Positions 42,024 to 51,126 of a stretch of DNA of 64,000 bases are shown in pieces (position 1 is the first letter of the stretch; every line of letters starts with the position of its first letter). A program made the translations under genes and the position numbers. The notes under the pieces were generated by a model. That model ran no database searches. It was not told the DNA's origin and saw only the letters and a list, made by a program, of their open reading frames with translations. Where the stretch lies: NCBI RefSeq assembly GCF_013433315.1, contig NZ_WXVV01000020.1, forward strand, positions 1 through 64,000. The letters run 5' to 3'. The stretch is from Pseudomonas crudilactis (lineage in GTDB: Bacteria; Pseudomonadota; Gammaproteobacteria; Pseudomonadales; Pseudomonadaceae).

Positions 42024-42521
42024 ATGGATGCAATCATTCTCGACCTCGGCGGCGATATCAAAGGTGACAGCCTGCTCGAAGGTTTTGCGGACAAGATCGA
42101 AGTCATGTCCTACAGCCACAATGTGGCGATGCAAGTGACCAACGATGTCAGCAACTCGGAGCGAACCTCCGGTAAACCCCATGTCGGCGAATTCACCTTG
42201 ACCAAGTTCATCGACAGCTCGACGCCGTCACTCAACGAATACTGCTGCGCTGGCAAACCGATCCCCGAAGCCATTATCACTATCGGTCGCAACGCCGCCG
42301 AGGGCAGCGGACAGTTGATGCCTTTCATCGTATACACCCTGACCAACGTGGTGATTTCCAACGTCAGCGTCAGCGGCGGCACCGGCGGCAAACCGGTGGA
42401 AACCCTGTCGCTGAACTTCACCAAGATCAAATGGGAACTCACCGCACAAAAAGACGATGGCACCAAAGAAGGCACCGCCGCGTCGACCTGGGACATGGCC
42501 GCCAACAAGCTTGTCAGCTAA
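42024..42521 (+). CDS. hcp: Type VI secretion tube protein Hcp (TssD)
   Basis: A 165-residue Hcp that forms hexameric rings stacked into the inner tube and can carry small effectors. It starts MDAIILDLGGDIKGDSLLEG, with SGKPHVGEFTLTKFIDSSTP and the ring-fold end. The AGGAG site lies 9-13 bp upstream. It is located between tssC and tssE, the usual place for the structural Hcp. Confidence 0.96.
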   Translation: MDAIILDLGGDIKGDSLLEGFADKIEVMSYSHNVAMQVTNDVSNSERTSGKPHVGEFTLTKFIDSSTPSLNEYCCAGKPIPEAIITIGRNAAEGSGQLMPFIVYTLTNVVISNVSVSGGTGGKPVETLSLNFTKIKWELTAQKDDGTKEGTAASTWDMAANKLVS

Positions 42522-42536
42522 CCGGACGCCCCGGCC

Positions 42537-42980
42537 ATGGCTGGCACCGGCATCCTACCTCCGCTGCTCGAACGCCTCGCCTCCAGCGAGGCCGACAGCA
42601 CGCGGGCGTTCGATCGGCAGGATTTGCTCGACTCGGTGCACGCCGAGCTCGGGCGCCTGTTCAACACCCGCCGTGGCCCGCGCACGCTGACCCAGCCGCC
42701 CAGCGTGATCGATTACGGCATCGCCGACTGGAGTGCACTGCAACAGCAACGCAGCGATGACCGTCGGCGGCTGGCACGGGACATCCGCGAAGCCATTACT
42801 CATTTCGAACCGCGCCTGATTCTCGGCGAAGTTCAGGTCAATCCTGTGCCCGAACAACCGCAACGAATGAGCATTCGCTTGATCGGCGAGTTGCGCAGCG
42901 GCGAGCAACACTGGCCGGTGGCATTTGTCATCGAGCCCGGCGGGCAAGGGCTGGAGGTGCGCTATGAGCGACTCGATTGA
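42537..42980 (+). CDS. tssE: Type VI secretion baseplate protein TssE (gp25-like)
   Basis: A 147-residue gp25-like wedge protein. It shows DSVHAELGRLFNTRRGPR followed by SVIDYGIADWSAL, then IREAITHFEPRLILGEVQV, matching the family including the conserved EPRL. It overlaps the next gene, tssF, by 17 nt. Confidence 0.94.
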   Translation: MAGTGILPPLLERLASSEADSTRAFDRQDLLDSVHAELGRLFNTRRGPRTLTQPPSVIDYGIADWSALQQQRSDDRRRLARDIREAITHFEPRLILGEVQVNPVPEQPQRMSIRLIGELRSGEQHWPVAFVIEPGGQGLEVRYERLD

Positions 42981-44757
42981 CCCGCAACTGCTCGATTACT
43001 ACCAGCGAGAGTTGACTTGGCTGCGGCATGCCGGCGGCCAGTTTGCCGAACGTTATCCGAAAGTCGCCCGGCGCCTGCAGTTGTCCCCCGGCGAATGCCC
43101 CGATCCACATGTCGAGCGGTTGCTCGAAGGTTTTGCCCTGCTGGCCGCACGCCTGCAACGACGGCTCGATGACGATTACGCCGAGTTCAGCGATGCGTTG
43201 CTTGAACAGCTTTACCCGTTGGCCATGCGCCCGTTGCCGTCCTGCGCCATCGTTCAGTTCGAACCTGATCCAGGCAAAGGCAACCTCGACGAGGGCTATC
43301 CCCTGCCCCGCGACACCCCCCTGTTCGTGACCACCGGCAAAGGTGAAAGCATTCACTTTCGCACTTCGTCCGCTGTGTGTCTGTGGCCGATCGAAGTCAG
43401 CGAAGTGCTGTTGCTTGGCGGCGATGAAGCGCAAGCGCTGACCGGTGTCGCGCAATCACGCTCGGCACTGCGCCTGAGCTTGCGCTGCCTTGGCGAAAGC
43501 CAATGGGCGGAACTTGGCATCGAGCAATTGCGCATCCATTTGGCCGCGTCGCCAGTGGTGAATGCCGCCCTGTATGACTTGCTCGGCGCCCATGCGGTGC
43601 AAGTGCTGGCCGGGTCGCCGGGCAGCGTGCCGATCGTACTCAAAGGCCTGCCGAAAACCGTCGGTTTCAGTGATGACGAAGTCATGTTGCCGGATGAAGA
43701 CGGTGTTCATCCGGGCATGCGTTTGCTGGCCGAGTACTTCGCCTTCCCGGACAAATTTCACTTTTTCGATCTGCCGCTGAGCGGTGTCGCCAGTGACTGT
43801 CAGACGCTTTATCTGTACATCGTGTTCGACCGGGCGCCGGGCTGCCGCCTGCACTTGCAGGCCAGCGATATCGCTCTGGGCTGCGCGCCGGTGATCAACC
43901 TGTTCCCGCGCACCTCCGAGCCGCTGCGACCGGACGGCACCCGCAGCGAGTACCGTCTTATCGCCGACAGCCACCGCGAAAACAGCGTCGAAATTCACAG
44001 CATCCGAGGCATGCGTGCCAGCTCCAGCTCCGGCGTACAAAGGCTGCCAGCCTATTACGGTAGTCAGCACAGCGGCGGCGATCAACAACGCTACTGGCAT
44101 GCACGCCGGGTCAGCGGCATGACCGCGAACCGGCTCGGCAGTGACCTGTTGGTGAGCGTGGTCGACACCCGCTTCGAACCGCAAACCGATCTACCCGACT
44201 ACAGCCTGACGGCCGAGTTGCTGTGCACCAACCGGCACTTGGCCCAAAGCCTGACCGCCGGGACACCGCTGGGTTTCGAACGCCCTGGCCCAGTGGCATG
44301 GGCTCGCCTGCGCAACCCGCCGAGCCCGCAAAGTCTGCCGCGCCTGGACGGCGATTCACGCTGGCGGCTGGTGTCGCAACTGACTCTCAACCATCTGTCA
44401 CTGGTCGAAGGTCCGCAGGCGCTCGATGCTCTTAAAGAGATCCTGCACCTGCACAACCTGCGCGATGAAACCAGTGCGGTACGGCAGATCGAAGGCCTGC
44501 TGAGCCTCAGTTGCGAACGGGTGATCGGCCATGTCGGCGGCGATGCGTGGCGCGGTTGGCGCAATGGTCTTGAAGTGCAGTTGCAACTTGATCCACAGCA
44601 TTTTGTCGGCAGCAGCGCGGTGCTGTTTTCGGCGGTGCTCGCGCAGTTCTTTTCGGTGTACGCCACGGCCAATCGCTTTGTGCGCACGGTGTTGATGCAG
44701 GAAGACAAGGAGGTCAAGGCATGGCAACCCCAAGCCGGCATGCCCCTGTCCCTCTGA
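42964..44757 (+). CDS. tssF: Type VI secretion baseplate protein TssF
   Basis: A 597-residue TssF wedge component. It starts DPQLLDYYQRELTWLRHAGG, followed by FAERYPKVARRLQLSPGECP and DPHVERLLEGFALLAARL, all family-defining. The ATG at 42964 lies inside the end of tssE, and the 3' end overlaps tssG by 37 nt, so tssE-F-G are translationally coupled. Confidence 0.96.
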   Translation: MSDSIDPQLLDYYQRELTWLRHAGGQFAERYPKVARRLQLSPGECPDPHVERLLEGFALLAARLQRRLDDDYAEFSDALLEQLYPLAMRPLPSCAIVQFEPDPGKGNLDEGYPLPRDTPLFVTTGKGESIHFRTSSAVCLWPIEVSEVLLLGGDEAQALTGVAQSRSALRLSLRCLGESQWAELGIEQLRIHLAASPVVNAALYDLLGAHAVQVLAGSPGSVPIVLKGLPKTVGFSDDEVMLPDEDGVHPGMRLLAEYFAFPDKFHFFDLPLSGVASDCQTLYLYIVFDRAPGCRLHLQASDIALGCAPVINLFPRTSEPLRPDGTRSEYRLIADSHRENSVEIHSIRGMRASSSSGVQRLPAYYGSQHSGGDQQRYWHARRVSGMTANRLGSDLLVSVVDTRFEPQTDLPDYSLTAELLCTNRHLAQSLTAGTPLGFERPGPVAWARLRNPPSPQSLPRLDGDSRWRLVSQLTLNHLSLVEGPQALDALKEILHLHNLRDETSAVRQIEGLLSLSCERVIGHVGGDAWRGWRNGLEVQLQLDPQHFVGSSAVLFSAVLAQFFSVYATANRFVRTVLMQEDKEVKAWQPQAGMPLSL

Positions 44758-45746
44758 CCCTGAGCCAGCGCCTGCGCCGTGATCCGCAGGCGTTCGACTG
44801 GCTGCAGGCGTTGTTGTTGCTCGAGCGCGAGCAGCCGCAGGCGCAATCACTCGGCAGCGGCACGTCGCCGCAAGCGGAAGCATTGAAACTGCGCGGGCCT
44901 CTGACGCCGATGTTCGCCGCCAGCCAGATCGAAAGCCTGCGCGAGGTGCCGGGTGAATCGCTGACCCTCGACACGCCGATCTTCGGCCTTGGCGGGCCCG
45001 ACGGCCCCCTGCCCTATGCTTGGCAGGAATGGCTGCAACAACGGGCGCGAGCCAAGGATCATGCGCCTGCCGAGTTTCTCGATCTGTTCCAGCATCGCCT
45101 GCTCAGTTTGCTTTACAAGGTCATGCGCAAGCACCGCATCGCCATCGGTTTTGTCACCCCCGGCGCGTCTCCGGTACAGGCGCAACTGCGCGCGCTGACC
45201 GGACTGTTGCCAAAGTCTTTGCAGGAACGCCAAGCGGTTCCCGATTGTGCGGTGCTGGCCTGCACCGCGTTGTTTGCCGATGGCCGCCGCTCATTGGCCG
45301 GGTTCGCCGCGATTGTGCGCGAACAGTTTGCCGTGCCGGTCGAGTTGAGCGCTTACGAAGGTGCGTGGCGCGAGATTCCGTCGGCGAGCCGCAGCGTCAT
45401 CAAACCGGGAGGGCGCAATCTGCAACTGGGGCGCAACGCCGTCGCCGGCACGCGGGTCTGGGATGAACATGCAGGTATTCGTCTGACGCTCGGACCGTTG
45501 CCCTCGACGCAAGCCGGGCGATTCCTGCCTGACGGCGAAGCGCATCCGGCGCTGGCCAGCCTCGCCGCGCTGTATTTCGGCCCGGATCTGGACGTGACGC
45601 TGGTGCTGCTGATACGCGGAGCCGGACCGCTGAAACTCAATCGTCAGACGCCGGCGCAGGTCACCTGGAACGGCGGTCTGCAGCGTCAGGCCAGCCTCGC
45701 TGTACAGCGTATCGAAACCCGTCTTCGCCAGCTGGAGATCACCTGA
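44721..45746 (+). CDS. tssG: Type VI secretion baseplate protein TssG
   Basis: A 341-residue TssG partner of TssF. It begins LSQRLRRDPQAFDWLQALLL and has the family block FGLGGPDGPLPYAWQEWL, then AEFLDLFQHRLLSLLYKVMR. The start is the ATG at 44721 with AAGGAGG upstream. It ends one base before clpV. Confidence 0.95.
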   Translation: MATPSRHAPVPLTLSQRLRRDPQAFDWLQALLLLEREQPQAQSLGSGTSPQAEALKLRGPLTPMFAASQIESLREVPGESLTLDTPIFGLGGPDGPLPYAWQEWLQQRARAKDHAPAEFLDLFQHRLLSLLYKVMRKHRIAIGFVTPGASPVQAQLRALTGLLPKSLQERQAVPDCAVLACTALFADGRRSLAGFAAIVREQFAVPVELSAYEGAWREIPSASRSVIKPGGRNLQLGRNAVAGTRVWDEHAGIRLTLGPLPSTQAGRFLPDGEAHPALASLAALYFGPDLDVTLVLLIRGAGPLKLNRQTPAQVTWNGGLQRQASLAVQRIETRLRQLEIT

Positions 45747-45747
45747 A

Positions 45748-48288
45748 ATGGAACTGGCCAGCCTGATCGGACGCCTCAACCCGGACAACCGCCGCGCCCT
45801 TGAACGCGCCGCGCAACGGTGCTTGCAGCGCGGCCATCACTTTGTCGAAATCGAGCATCTGTTGCTGGAACTGCTCGACATCGAGGGTGGCGATCTGGCT
45901 TTTCTGTTGCCGCGCTTCGGCCTCGAACGTGATGCGCTGACAGCCGAAATCAACAAGGCACTGGATCTGTTCAAGGCTGGCAGCACGCGCACGCCAGCAC
46001 TGTCGTCACACACCTTGGGTTTGCTCGAAGACGCGGTGGTGCAGGCCAGTGTGCTGGGGCTCGACAGCATTCGTTCCGGGTTGCTGTTGTTGGCGCTGGT
46101 TGATCGCGATGAGCGCCGCAGTTTGCTGCTCAACAGTGCCTCCTCGTTGCTGCGGATCCCCAAAGAAGCATTGCGCGCGAACCTGTTGGAATGGACGGAA
46201 AACTCTCGCGAGCATGTCGGCCCGCGCGCGGTGTCTTCTGCAAACCCGGCACCACGCCAGGACTCAGTGCTCGATCAATACACCCAGGACCTTACCGCCG
46301 ACGCCCATGCCGGGCGCATTGATCCGATCGTTGGCCGCGACGGCGAGATTCGCCAATGCATCGACATTCTGCTGCGGCGTCGACAGAACAATCCAATTCT
46401 GGTCGGCGCGCCGGGTGTTGGCAAAACCGCCGTGGTCGAAGGCCTGGCCCTGCGCATTGCCGCCGGGGACGTGCCGCCATCGTTGCAGGAAGTCAGTTTG
46501 CGCGTTCTGGATCTGGGTCTGTTGCAGGCCGGCGCGGGGGTCAAAGGTGAATTCGAACAGCGTTTGAAAGGCGTGATCGATGCGGTACGCAGCGCCGACA
46601 AACCGATCATCCTGTTTATCGACGAAGCGCATACGTTGATCGGCGCGGGTGGTGCCGAGGGTGGCAGCGATGCGGCCAATCTGCTGAAACCGGCTCTGGC
46701 CCGTGGTGAGTTGCGCACCCTCGCCGCGACCACCTGGATGGAATACAAGAAATACTTCGAGAAAGACCCGGCCCTCGCCCGCCGCTTTCAACTTGTTCAG
46801 GTTGAGGAACCGGACGAAACCACTGCCGTGGAAATGCTCCGTGGCGTCGCCGCCAAACTCGAACAGCACCACGGCGTGCAAGTGCTCGACGCGGCAATCC
46901 ATGAAGCGGTGAAGCTCTCGCACCGCTACATCTCTGGTCGCCAGTTGCCGGATAAAGCCATCAGCGTGCTCGATACCGCGTGCGCCCGGGTCGCCCTCGG
47001 CCAGCACGATACCCCGCCACCTCTGGAAAGCCTGCGCCACCGACAGAACAGCCTCAAGGATGAAGTCGAACGCCTGCGCCGCGAACAGGCGACAGGCCTG
47101 GATCATCGCGAGCGCATCACCCTGCTGGAAAGCGAATCGACCGGTAATGTGCAGGCCATCCGCGAACTGGAAACCCGCTGGGGCGAGGAGCGTGTGGCCG
47201 TGCGCGAACTGCTCGACACGCGCCGTGAACTGCTCGATTTGAGCGAGCGCGCCGACAGCGACAAACCCGATGAAGCCACCGACAGCCGCATCGATCATCT
47301 GGCTGCCGAACTGCTGCGCCTGGAGGCCGGACTGGACGCGATTCGCCAGGACGATCCATTGGTGCCCGAACAAGTCGACGCAAAAACCGTTGCCGCCGTC
47401 ATCGCCGGCTGGACCGGCATCCCCGTCGGCAAGATGCTCGCCGACGAAGCCCATGCCGTGCGCACCCTCGGCACACGCATGGGCCAACGAGTGATGGGCC
47501 AGAGCGCCGCGCTCAACACCATCGCCCAACGTCTGCAGGCTTATCGCGCCGGCCTCACCGATCCGCAAAAACCGGTCGGCGTGTTCCTGCTGGTCGGCCC
47601 TACGGGTGTTGGCAAAACCGAAACCGCGTATGCGCTGGCCGATGCGTTGTATGGCGGCGAACGCAACCTGATCAGCATCAACCTCTCCGAATATCAGGAA
47701 GCCCACACCGTCAGCCAACTCAAAGGCGCCCCGCCCGGATATGTCGGTTATGGCAGCGGCGGCGTGCTGACTGAAGCGGTGCGGCGCAAACCATATTCCG
47801 TGGTGTTGCTGGATGAGATCGAAAAGGCCCACCCGGATGTACTCGAAGCGTTTTACAACGTCTTCGACAAAGGCTTGATGGAGGACGGCACCGGGTTGGT
47901 GGTGGACTTCAAGAACACCGTGATGTTGGCCACCAGCAATGTCGGCGCTGAGTTGTTGCTCGATACGCCCGTTGCGCAACTCGGCTCGGATGCCTTCAAC
48001 GAAGCCCTGCATAAAGTCTTGCTGCAAGCCTTCCGCCCGGCGTTTCTGGCACGGATGACCGTGGTTGCGTATCGGCCGCTGGATGAGGCGACGCTGGAAG
48101 GGATTGTGCTCGCCAAACTTGAGAAGTTACGTGGTCGCTATAAGGCGGCCACCGGAAAGCAGTTCGAGTTCGATTCGGGAATTGTCAAAGCGGTGCTCGC
48201 CAAGTGCAGCGCGGCCGGTGCGCGGGATGTCGAGAATGTATTGATGACCCAAGTGACCGGGAAGCTGGCGGAATGGGTTTTAGAGTGA
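45748..48288 (+). CDS. clpV: Type VI secretion ATPase ClpV (TssH)
   Basis: An 846-residue AAA+ unfoldase that disassembles contracted TssBC sheaths. The N-terminal domain binds TssC. Two ATPase modules have Walker A GAPGVGKT (about 221-228) and GPTGVGKT (about 617-624), Walker B ILFIDEAHTLIGAGG and VVLLDEIEKAHPD, and a middle coiled-coil domain (about 410-520). It starts one base after tssG. Three cargo-like genes follow at short spacing (35 bp to the next). Confidence 0.97.
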   Translation: MELASLIGRLNPDNRRALERAAQRCLQRGHHFVEIEHLLLELLDIEGGDLAFLLPRFGLERDALTAEINKALDLFKAGSTRTPALSSHTLGLLEDAVVQASVLGLDSIRSGLLLLALVDRDERRSLLLNSASSLLRIPKEALRANLLEWTENSREHVGPRAVSSANPAPRQDSVLDQYTQDLTADAHAGRIDPIVGRDGEIRQCIDILLRRRQNNPILVGAPGVGKTAVVEGLALRIAAGDVPPSLQEVSLRVLDLGLLQAGAGVKGEFEQRLKGVIDAVRSADKPIILFIDEAHTLIGAGGAEGGSDAANLLKPALARGELRTLAATTWMEYKKYFEKDPALARRFQLVQVEEPDETTAVEMLRGVAAKLEQHHGVQVLDAAIHEAVKLSHRYISGRQLPDKAISVLDTACARVALGQHDTPPPLESLRHRQNSLKDEVERLRREQATGLDHRERITLLESESTGNVQAIRELETRWGEERVAVRELLDTRRELLDLSERADSDKPDEATDSRIDHLAAELLRLEAGLDAIRQDDPLVPEQVDAKTVAAVIAGWTGIPVGKMLADEAHAVRTLGTRMGQRVMGQSAALNTIAQRLQAYRAGLTDPQKPVGVFLLVGPTGVGKTETAYALADALYGGERNLISINLSEYQEAHTVSQLKGAPPGYVGYGSGGVLTEAVRRKPYSVVLLDEIEKAHPDVLEAFYNVFDKGLMEDGTGLVVDFKNTVMLATSNVGAELLLDTPVAQLGSDAFNEALHKVLLQAFRPAFLARMTVVAYRPLDEATLEGIVLAKLEKLRGRYKAATGKQFEFDSGIVKAVLAKCSAAGARDVENVLMTQVTGKLAEWVLE

Positions 48289-48323
48289 CGTCAAAGACAG
48301 GCGAATAGGGGAAAAAACAGGAC

Positions 48324-49157
48324 ATGGCTAGTTCACCGATCATCACCGCCCGCTTTCCGAGCAACGGCCACCGGGAATGGGTTCACTCGGACCTGACAAT
48401 GCACTATTCACGGAAAATTGATCTGGTGCCGGAAACGACGCAGCGCTCATTCCCGTTGACCTGGCATCACCAGATACCCTTCAACAGTTTGAGAGATTTC
48501 TGGAACTGGCTGTATGTCATTGCCGATGACGATCTGCTGGACATGTGCGTGGATCTTTTCAGCCAGCGAGCCAAAGGTGGGCGATTCCCGGAGATCAAGA
48601 GAAAACTGAAAGTGATCAAGACCACCTTGATGCCTACCTTGCAGCTGGAAACCCAGACCTATGCGCAATGGAAAGCGGTGGTTGCGCAAATCGCCAATGG
48701 TCTTCTTGCTCCCGCCGATGAACTCGACGGCGAGGAACAGTCCGACCTCTTTGAAGCTATTTCATGGTCATCGTGGAATATTCTCGAAGGCCCGCTCCCC
48801 CAGCATCGCAGTGATGATCCAGGCGATGCCAACGTAGACGACTTCAGCCATTTGAGAGAAATAAAGTTCTCGAAACACTTCATAAAAACCGCCGAGTTAT
48901 ATGCCTCGATGATTCTTTTTATCAATGAGATGAATGCCCAGCAGAACCAAAACTACAGTAAAGCCTGGGTCAAGGATCGCGCCAAAAAACTGCTCACGAT
49001 CCTGACCGGTGCAGATCAGCTTCTGTTCAGCGTCAAGATCACTTTCTTCAATAAGAAGCACTGGAGCTACCAGGAGCAGATGACCGGACGCACGCCCGTG
49101 AGGGCGACTGTTCTTGACAATGGCGCGACGTGGTACCGGTGGCGTCGGTGCATCTAG
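48324..49157 (+). CDS. Unknown protein in the T6SS cargo position (WHHxIP motif)
   Basis: A 277-residue protein without a signal peptide or TM segment. I know no family for it with certainty. Residues 44-62 (FPLTWHHQIPFNSLRDFWN) contain two adjacent histidines followed by IPF...LRDFWN, which recalls the HH(I/L)IP motif of HNH/Endo VII-type toxin nucleases. The later histidine/asparagine ligands of those families are not evident, so nuclease activity is speculative. The middle is rich in acidic and polar residues, and the end (ATWYRWRRCI) is basic. Codon use is less G+C rich than clpV. It lies 35 bp after clpV and 36 bp before the EEP-nuclease gene, on the same strand. It could be an effector, an adaptor or an immunity protein. 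Confidence 0.7.
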   Translation: MASSPIITARFPSNGHREWVHSDLTMHYSRKIDLVPETTQRSFPLTWHHQIPFNSLRDFWNWLYVIADDDLLDMCVDLFSQRAKGGRFPEIKRKLKVIKTTLMPTLQLETQTYAQWKAVVAQIANGLLAPADELDGEEQSDLFEAISWSSWNILEGPLPQHRSDDPGDANVDDFSHLREIKFSKHFIKTAELYASMILFINEMNAQQNQNYSKAWVKDRAKKLLTILTGADQLLFSVKITFFNKKHWSYQEQMTGRTPVRATVLDNGATWYRWRRCI

Positions 49158-49193
49158 GTTGGCTGAATGTAGCGCAAACGCAGGGAGGCTTGT

Positions 49194-50108
49194 ATGTATT
49201 CGATCATGATCTGGAATGCTCAACATTTCGACAATCAGAAGAGCAACCACTCACAGGCCTATACCGACAAAAAGAAGTTTCTGGATTTCTATATCGCGCA
49301 AAAAAAGCCTCACATCATCGCCCTGTTCGAAGCAGGCAAAACCGGAAACATCAATGAAAGCCTGATTGCCGACCTGACCGGCAGCTACACGGCGATCGCC
49401 ACGTTGACGCAGGAAGGTGGCAAGAAAAAACACACCACGCTCGGCTCGATGGTGCTGTTGCGAAACGACATCAGTACTGAATTCGATAACGTCACCGACA
49501 ATTACATTCTGTCTCATACGGAACAACGCGCGCCGTTGATCATTCGCCACATCGAATCAACCTTCGGGTTCGCGTTCTATCACGCCAACGCCTCGTTCAT
49601 GGCACCGGGCAATATTGTCGACACGATCGGCTTCATCCAGGACAACAAAGCCATGCTCGGCATCAAGAATCTGCTGTTTTTTGGTGGTGACTTGAACCTC
49701 ATCCCGACGCAGGCCTACGCCGAAATAAAAGGCCTGAACCGCTTGGTGCCGTCCAATCCGGGTTACACCCACTTGAGCATTAAAAATGTCACCCTCGCGC
49801 AGGCTGCCCATGAACTGAGCATCCTTCAAGGCTACGGCAAAGACACCCACCTCACGGCCAAGTCGTACTTGCCGCAGTACATGTTCGACCAGGGCATCGA
49901 AGCCTGTGATCTACAACCCGTGCTGTTGTTGCTCGACTATGCCTACGTCATGCATGCACAGCACTGGCGTGCGGAATGTGATGCGAGCCTGCAGCAGAAC
50001 AGTGATTCCTGGGGCAACATCCTGGAAATCGCCCCGTATTGTCTGGGTCACCCGATTCGCAGCGACCATTTCCCCGTCATGTTTTACCTGAACGCAGCGC
50101 TTGGCTAA
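49194..50108 (+). CDS. EEP (DNase I-like) phosphodiesterase/nuclease in the T6SS cargo position
   Basis: A 304-residue protein with all motifs of the endonuclease/exonuclease/phosphatase fold in order: Asn8 in MIWNAQHF, Glu46 in IALFEAG, His130 in FAFYHANASF, Asp166 and Asn168 in FFGGDLNLI, Asp248 in LLLDYAYV, and Asp291-His292 in the C-terminal RSDHFPVMF. The metal site and catalytic His/Asp pair therefore look intact. There is no signal peptide or TM. GGGAGG precedes the ATG. Position between clpV and vgrG suggests a T6SS-delivered nuclease (or phosphodiesterase). No obvious immunity gene is adjacent unless one of the two flanking genes has that role. Confidence 0.82.
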   Translation: MYSIMIWNAQHFDNQKSNHSQAYTDKKKFLDFYIAQKKPHIIALFEAGKTGNINESLIADLTGSYTAIATLTQEGGKKKHTTLGSMVLLRNDISTEFDNVTDNYILSHTEQRAPLIIRHIESTFGFAFYHANASFMAPGNIVDTIGFIQDNKAMLGIKNLLFFGGDLNLIPTQAYAEIKGLNRLVPSNPGYTHLSIKNVTLAQAAHELSILQGYGKDTHLTAKSYLPQYMFDQGIEACDLQPVLLLLDYAYVMHAQHWRAECDASLQQNSDSWGNILEIAPYCLGHPIRSDHFPVMFYLNAALG

Positions 50109-50128
50109 CTCCGGATACAAGGAAGATC

Positions 50129-51097
50129 ATGCCTATTTCCAGCTACAACGCCAAAGATCTGGTGCTCTTTTCCACCATCATCAACTCGGCGACTCGACAG
50201 AAAAACTGGGACAGCGAACTGAGTGACAAGGCCGTCGGGACCAAAGTCGAAGAAGTTCAGTGCATGAAGATCGATGAACGCCTGTTCATCGCCTGCAACT
50301 ATGGGGAACACGCCAGAGTCGACAAGTTCTTCCAGGCATTTGGCGTGACCAACCTCGACACCTTCCTGCAATGTATGCGGTTCTGCCACGCGCTGCTGAA
50401 AATGGAGCACACGACGAAGACCCCCTCGCTGGGGCGTGCCTTTACGGCCGATTACAGCGGCCCGGAAAAAACCGCCTGTACTTACGCGGCGGCAAGTACT
50501 GCAGTGACAGATCTGAGCGCTGAAGAGTTGACGCTCATTCGCAACATGATCAAGAAGAATCCGACAATCCCGGTCGACACCCAGGCGCAACGCATACTGT
50601 GGGCGGTGAGAAAACTCACCGACGCGGGGGTTGCCACCGGCTTGACCAAACCTGCCGGCAGCAAGAGCTTGATGACCAAAAACTACAACACCAATACCAA
50701 TGCCATCAACTTGCTCAACGACAGCTTGCCGTCGCATGCAGAGTTGAAGCTTTTGCGTCTGCTCACCCAGACCAAAATCGGCGCGTCCCCGCTGAATGCT
50801 CACCAGACTGCCACGATTGGCGGGATAAAACGTGCATGCGAGTCCTGTGCAAGATGGATTGCCATCTATGTGAAGTGGATCAAGGCGCAATTCGATGTAG
50901 ATATTGAACTGCCTGCTACGGACACCCGCACCAGTGCATCGGGCGACGGTGACCGACCAAAAATCGAAAAAGACCACGTTGAAGAATATGGCGAGTATGT
51001 CGTCGCGCTGTTCAATGGCGTGAAGAATAACAACTTCGCCGATCTTCCCGCGGCTGACGCGCCGTGGGTTCTGCCAGCACCGGAAGAAGAACAGTAA
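50129..51097 (+). CDS. Deaminase-like protein (HAE...CxxC) in the T6SS cargo position
   Basis: A 322-residue soluble protein. Residues 201-210 read PSHAELKLLR and residues 229-242 read TIGGIKRACESCAR. HAE followed about 30 residues later by CxxC is the zinc-site signature of the cytidine deaminase-like fold (His203, Glu205, Cys237, Cys240). The pattern G-x-K/R-x-C-x-x-C matches bacterial toxin deaminases. The N-terminal 190 residues have no recognised domain. The C-terminus is proline/glutamate-rich. AAGGAAGATC precedes the ATG at 50129; the frame is open 30 codons upstream over the nuclease gene end. It lies 29 bp before vgrG. A nucleic-acid or nucleotide deaminase effector is my best inference. 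A metabolic role cannot be excluded. Confidence 0.75.
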   Translation: MPISSYNAKDLVLFSTIINSATRQKNWDSELSDKAVGTKVEEVQCMKIDERLFIACNYGEHARVDKFFQAFGVTNLDTFLQCMRFCHALLKMEHTTKTPSLGRAFTADYSGPEKTACTYAAASTAVTDLSAEELTLIRNMIKKNPTIPVDTQAQRILWAVRKLTDAGVATGLTKPAGSKSLMTKNYNTNTNAINLLNDSLPSHAELKLLRLLTQTKIGASPLNAHQTATIGGIKRACESCARWIAIYVKWIKAQFDVDIELPATDTRTSASGDGDRPKIEKDHVEEYGEYVVALFNGVKNNNFADLPAADAPWVLPAPEEEQ

Positions 51098-51126
51098 TCA
51101 CGCTCACCGATCGTTGGGATTAATCA

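Noticed and set aside
46264..48027. A 587-codon open frame antisense to clpV
   Set aside because: A shadow of the clpV coding sequence; the plus-strand frame carries intact Walker motifs.
50129..50430. GEHARVDKF (residues 59-67) as the deaminase zinc motif
   Set aside because: It lacks the glutamate two residues after the histidine. The later HAE at 203-205 with CxxC at 237-240 has the right order and spacing.
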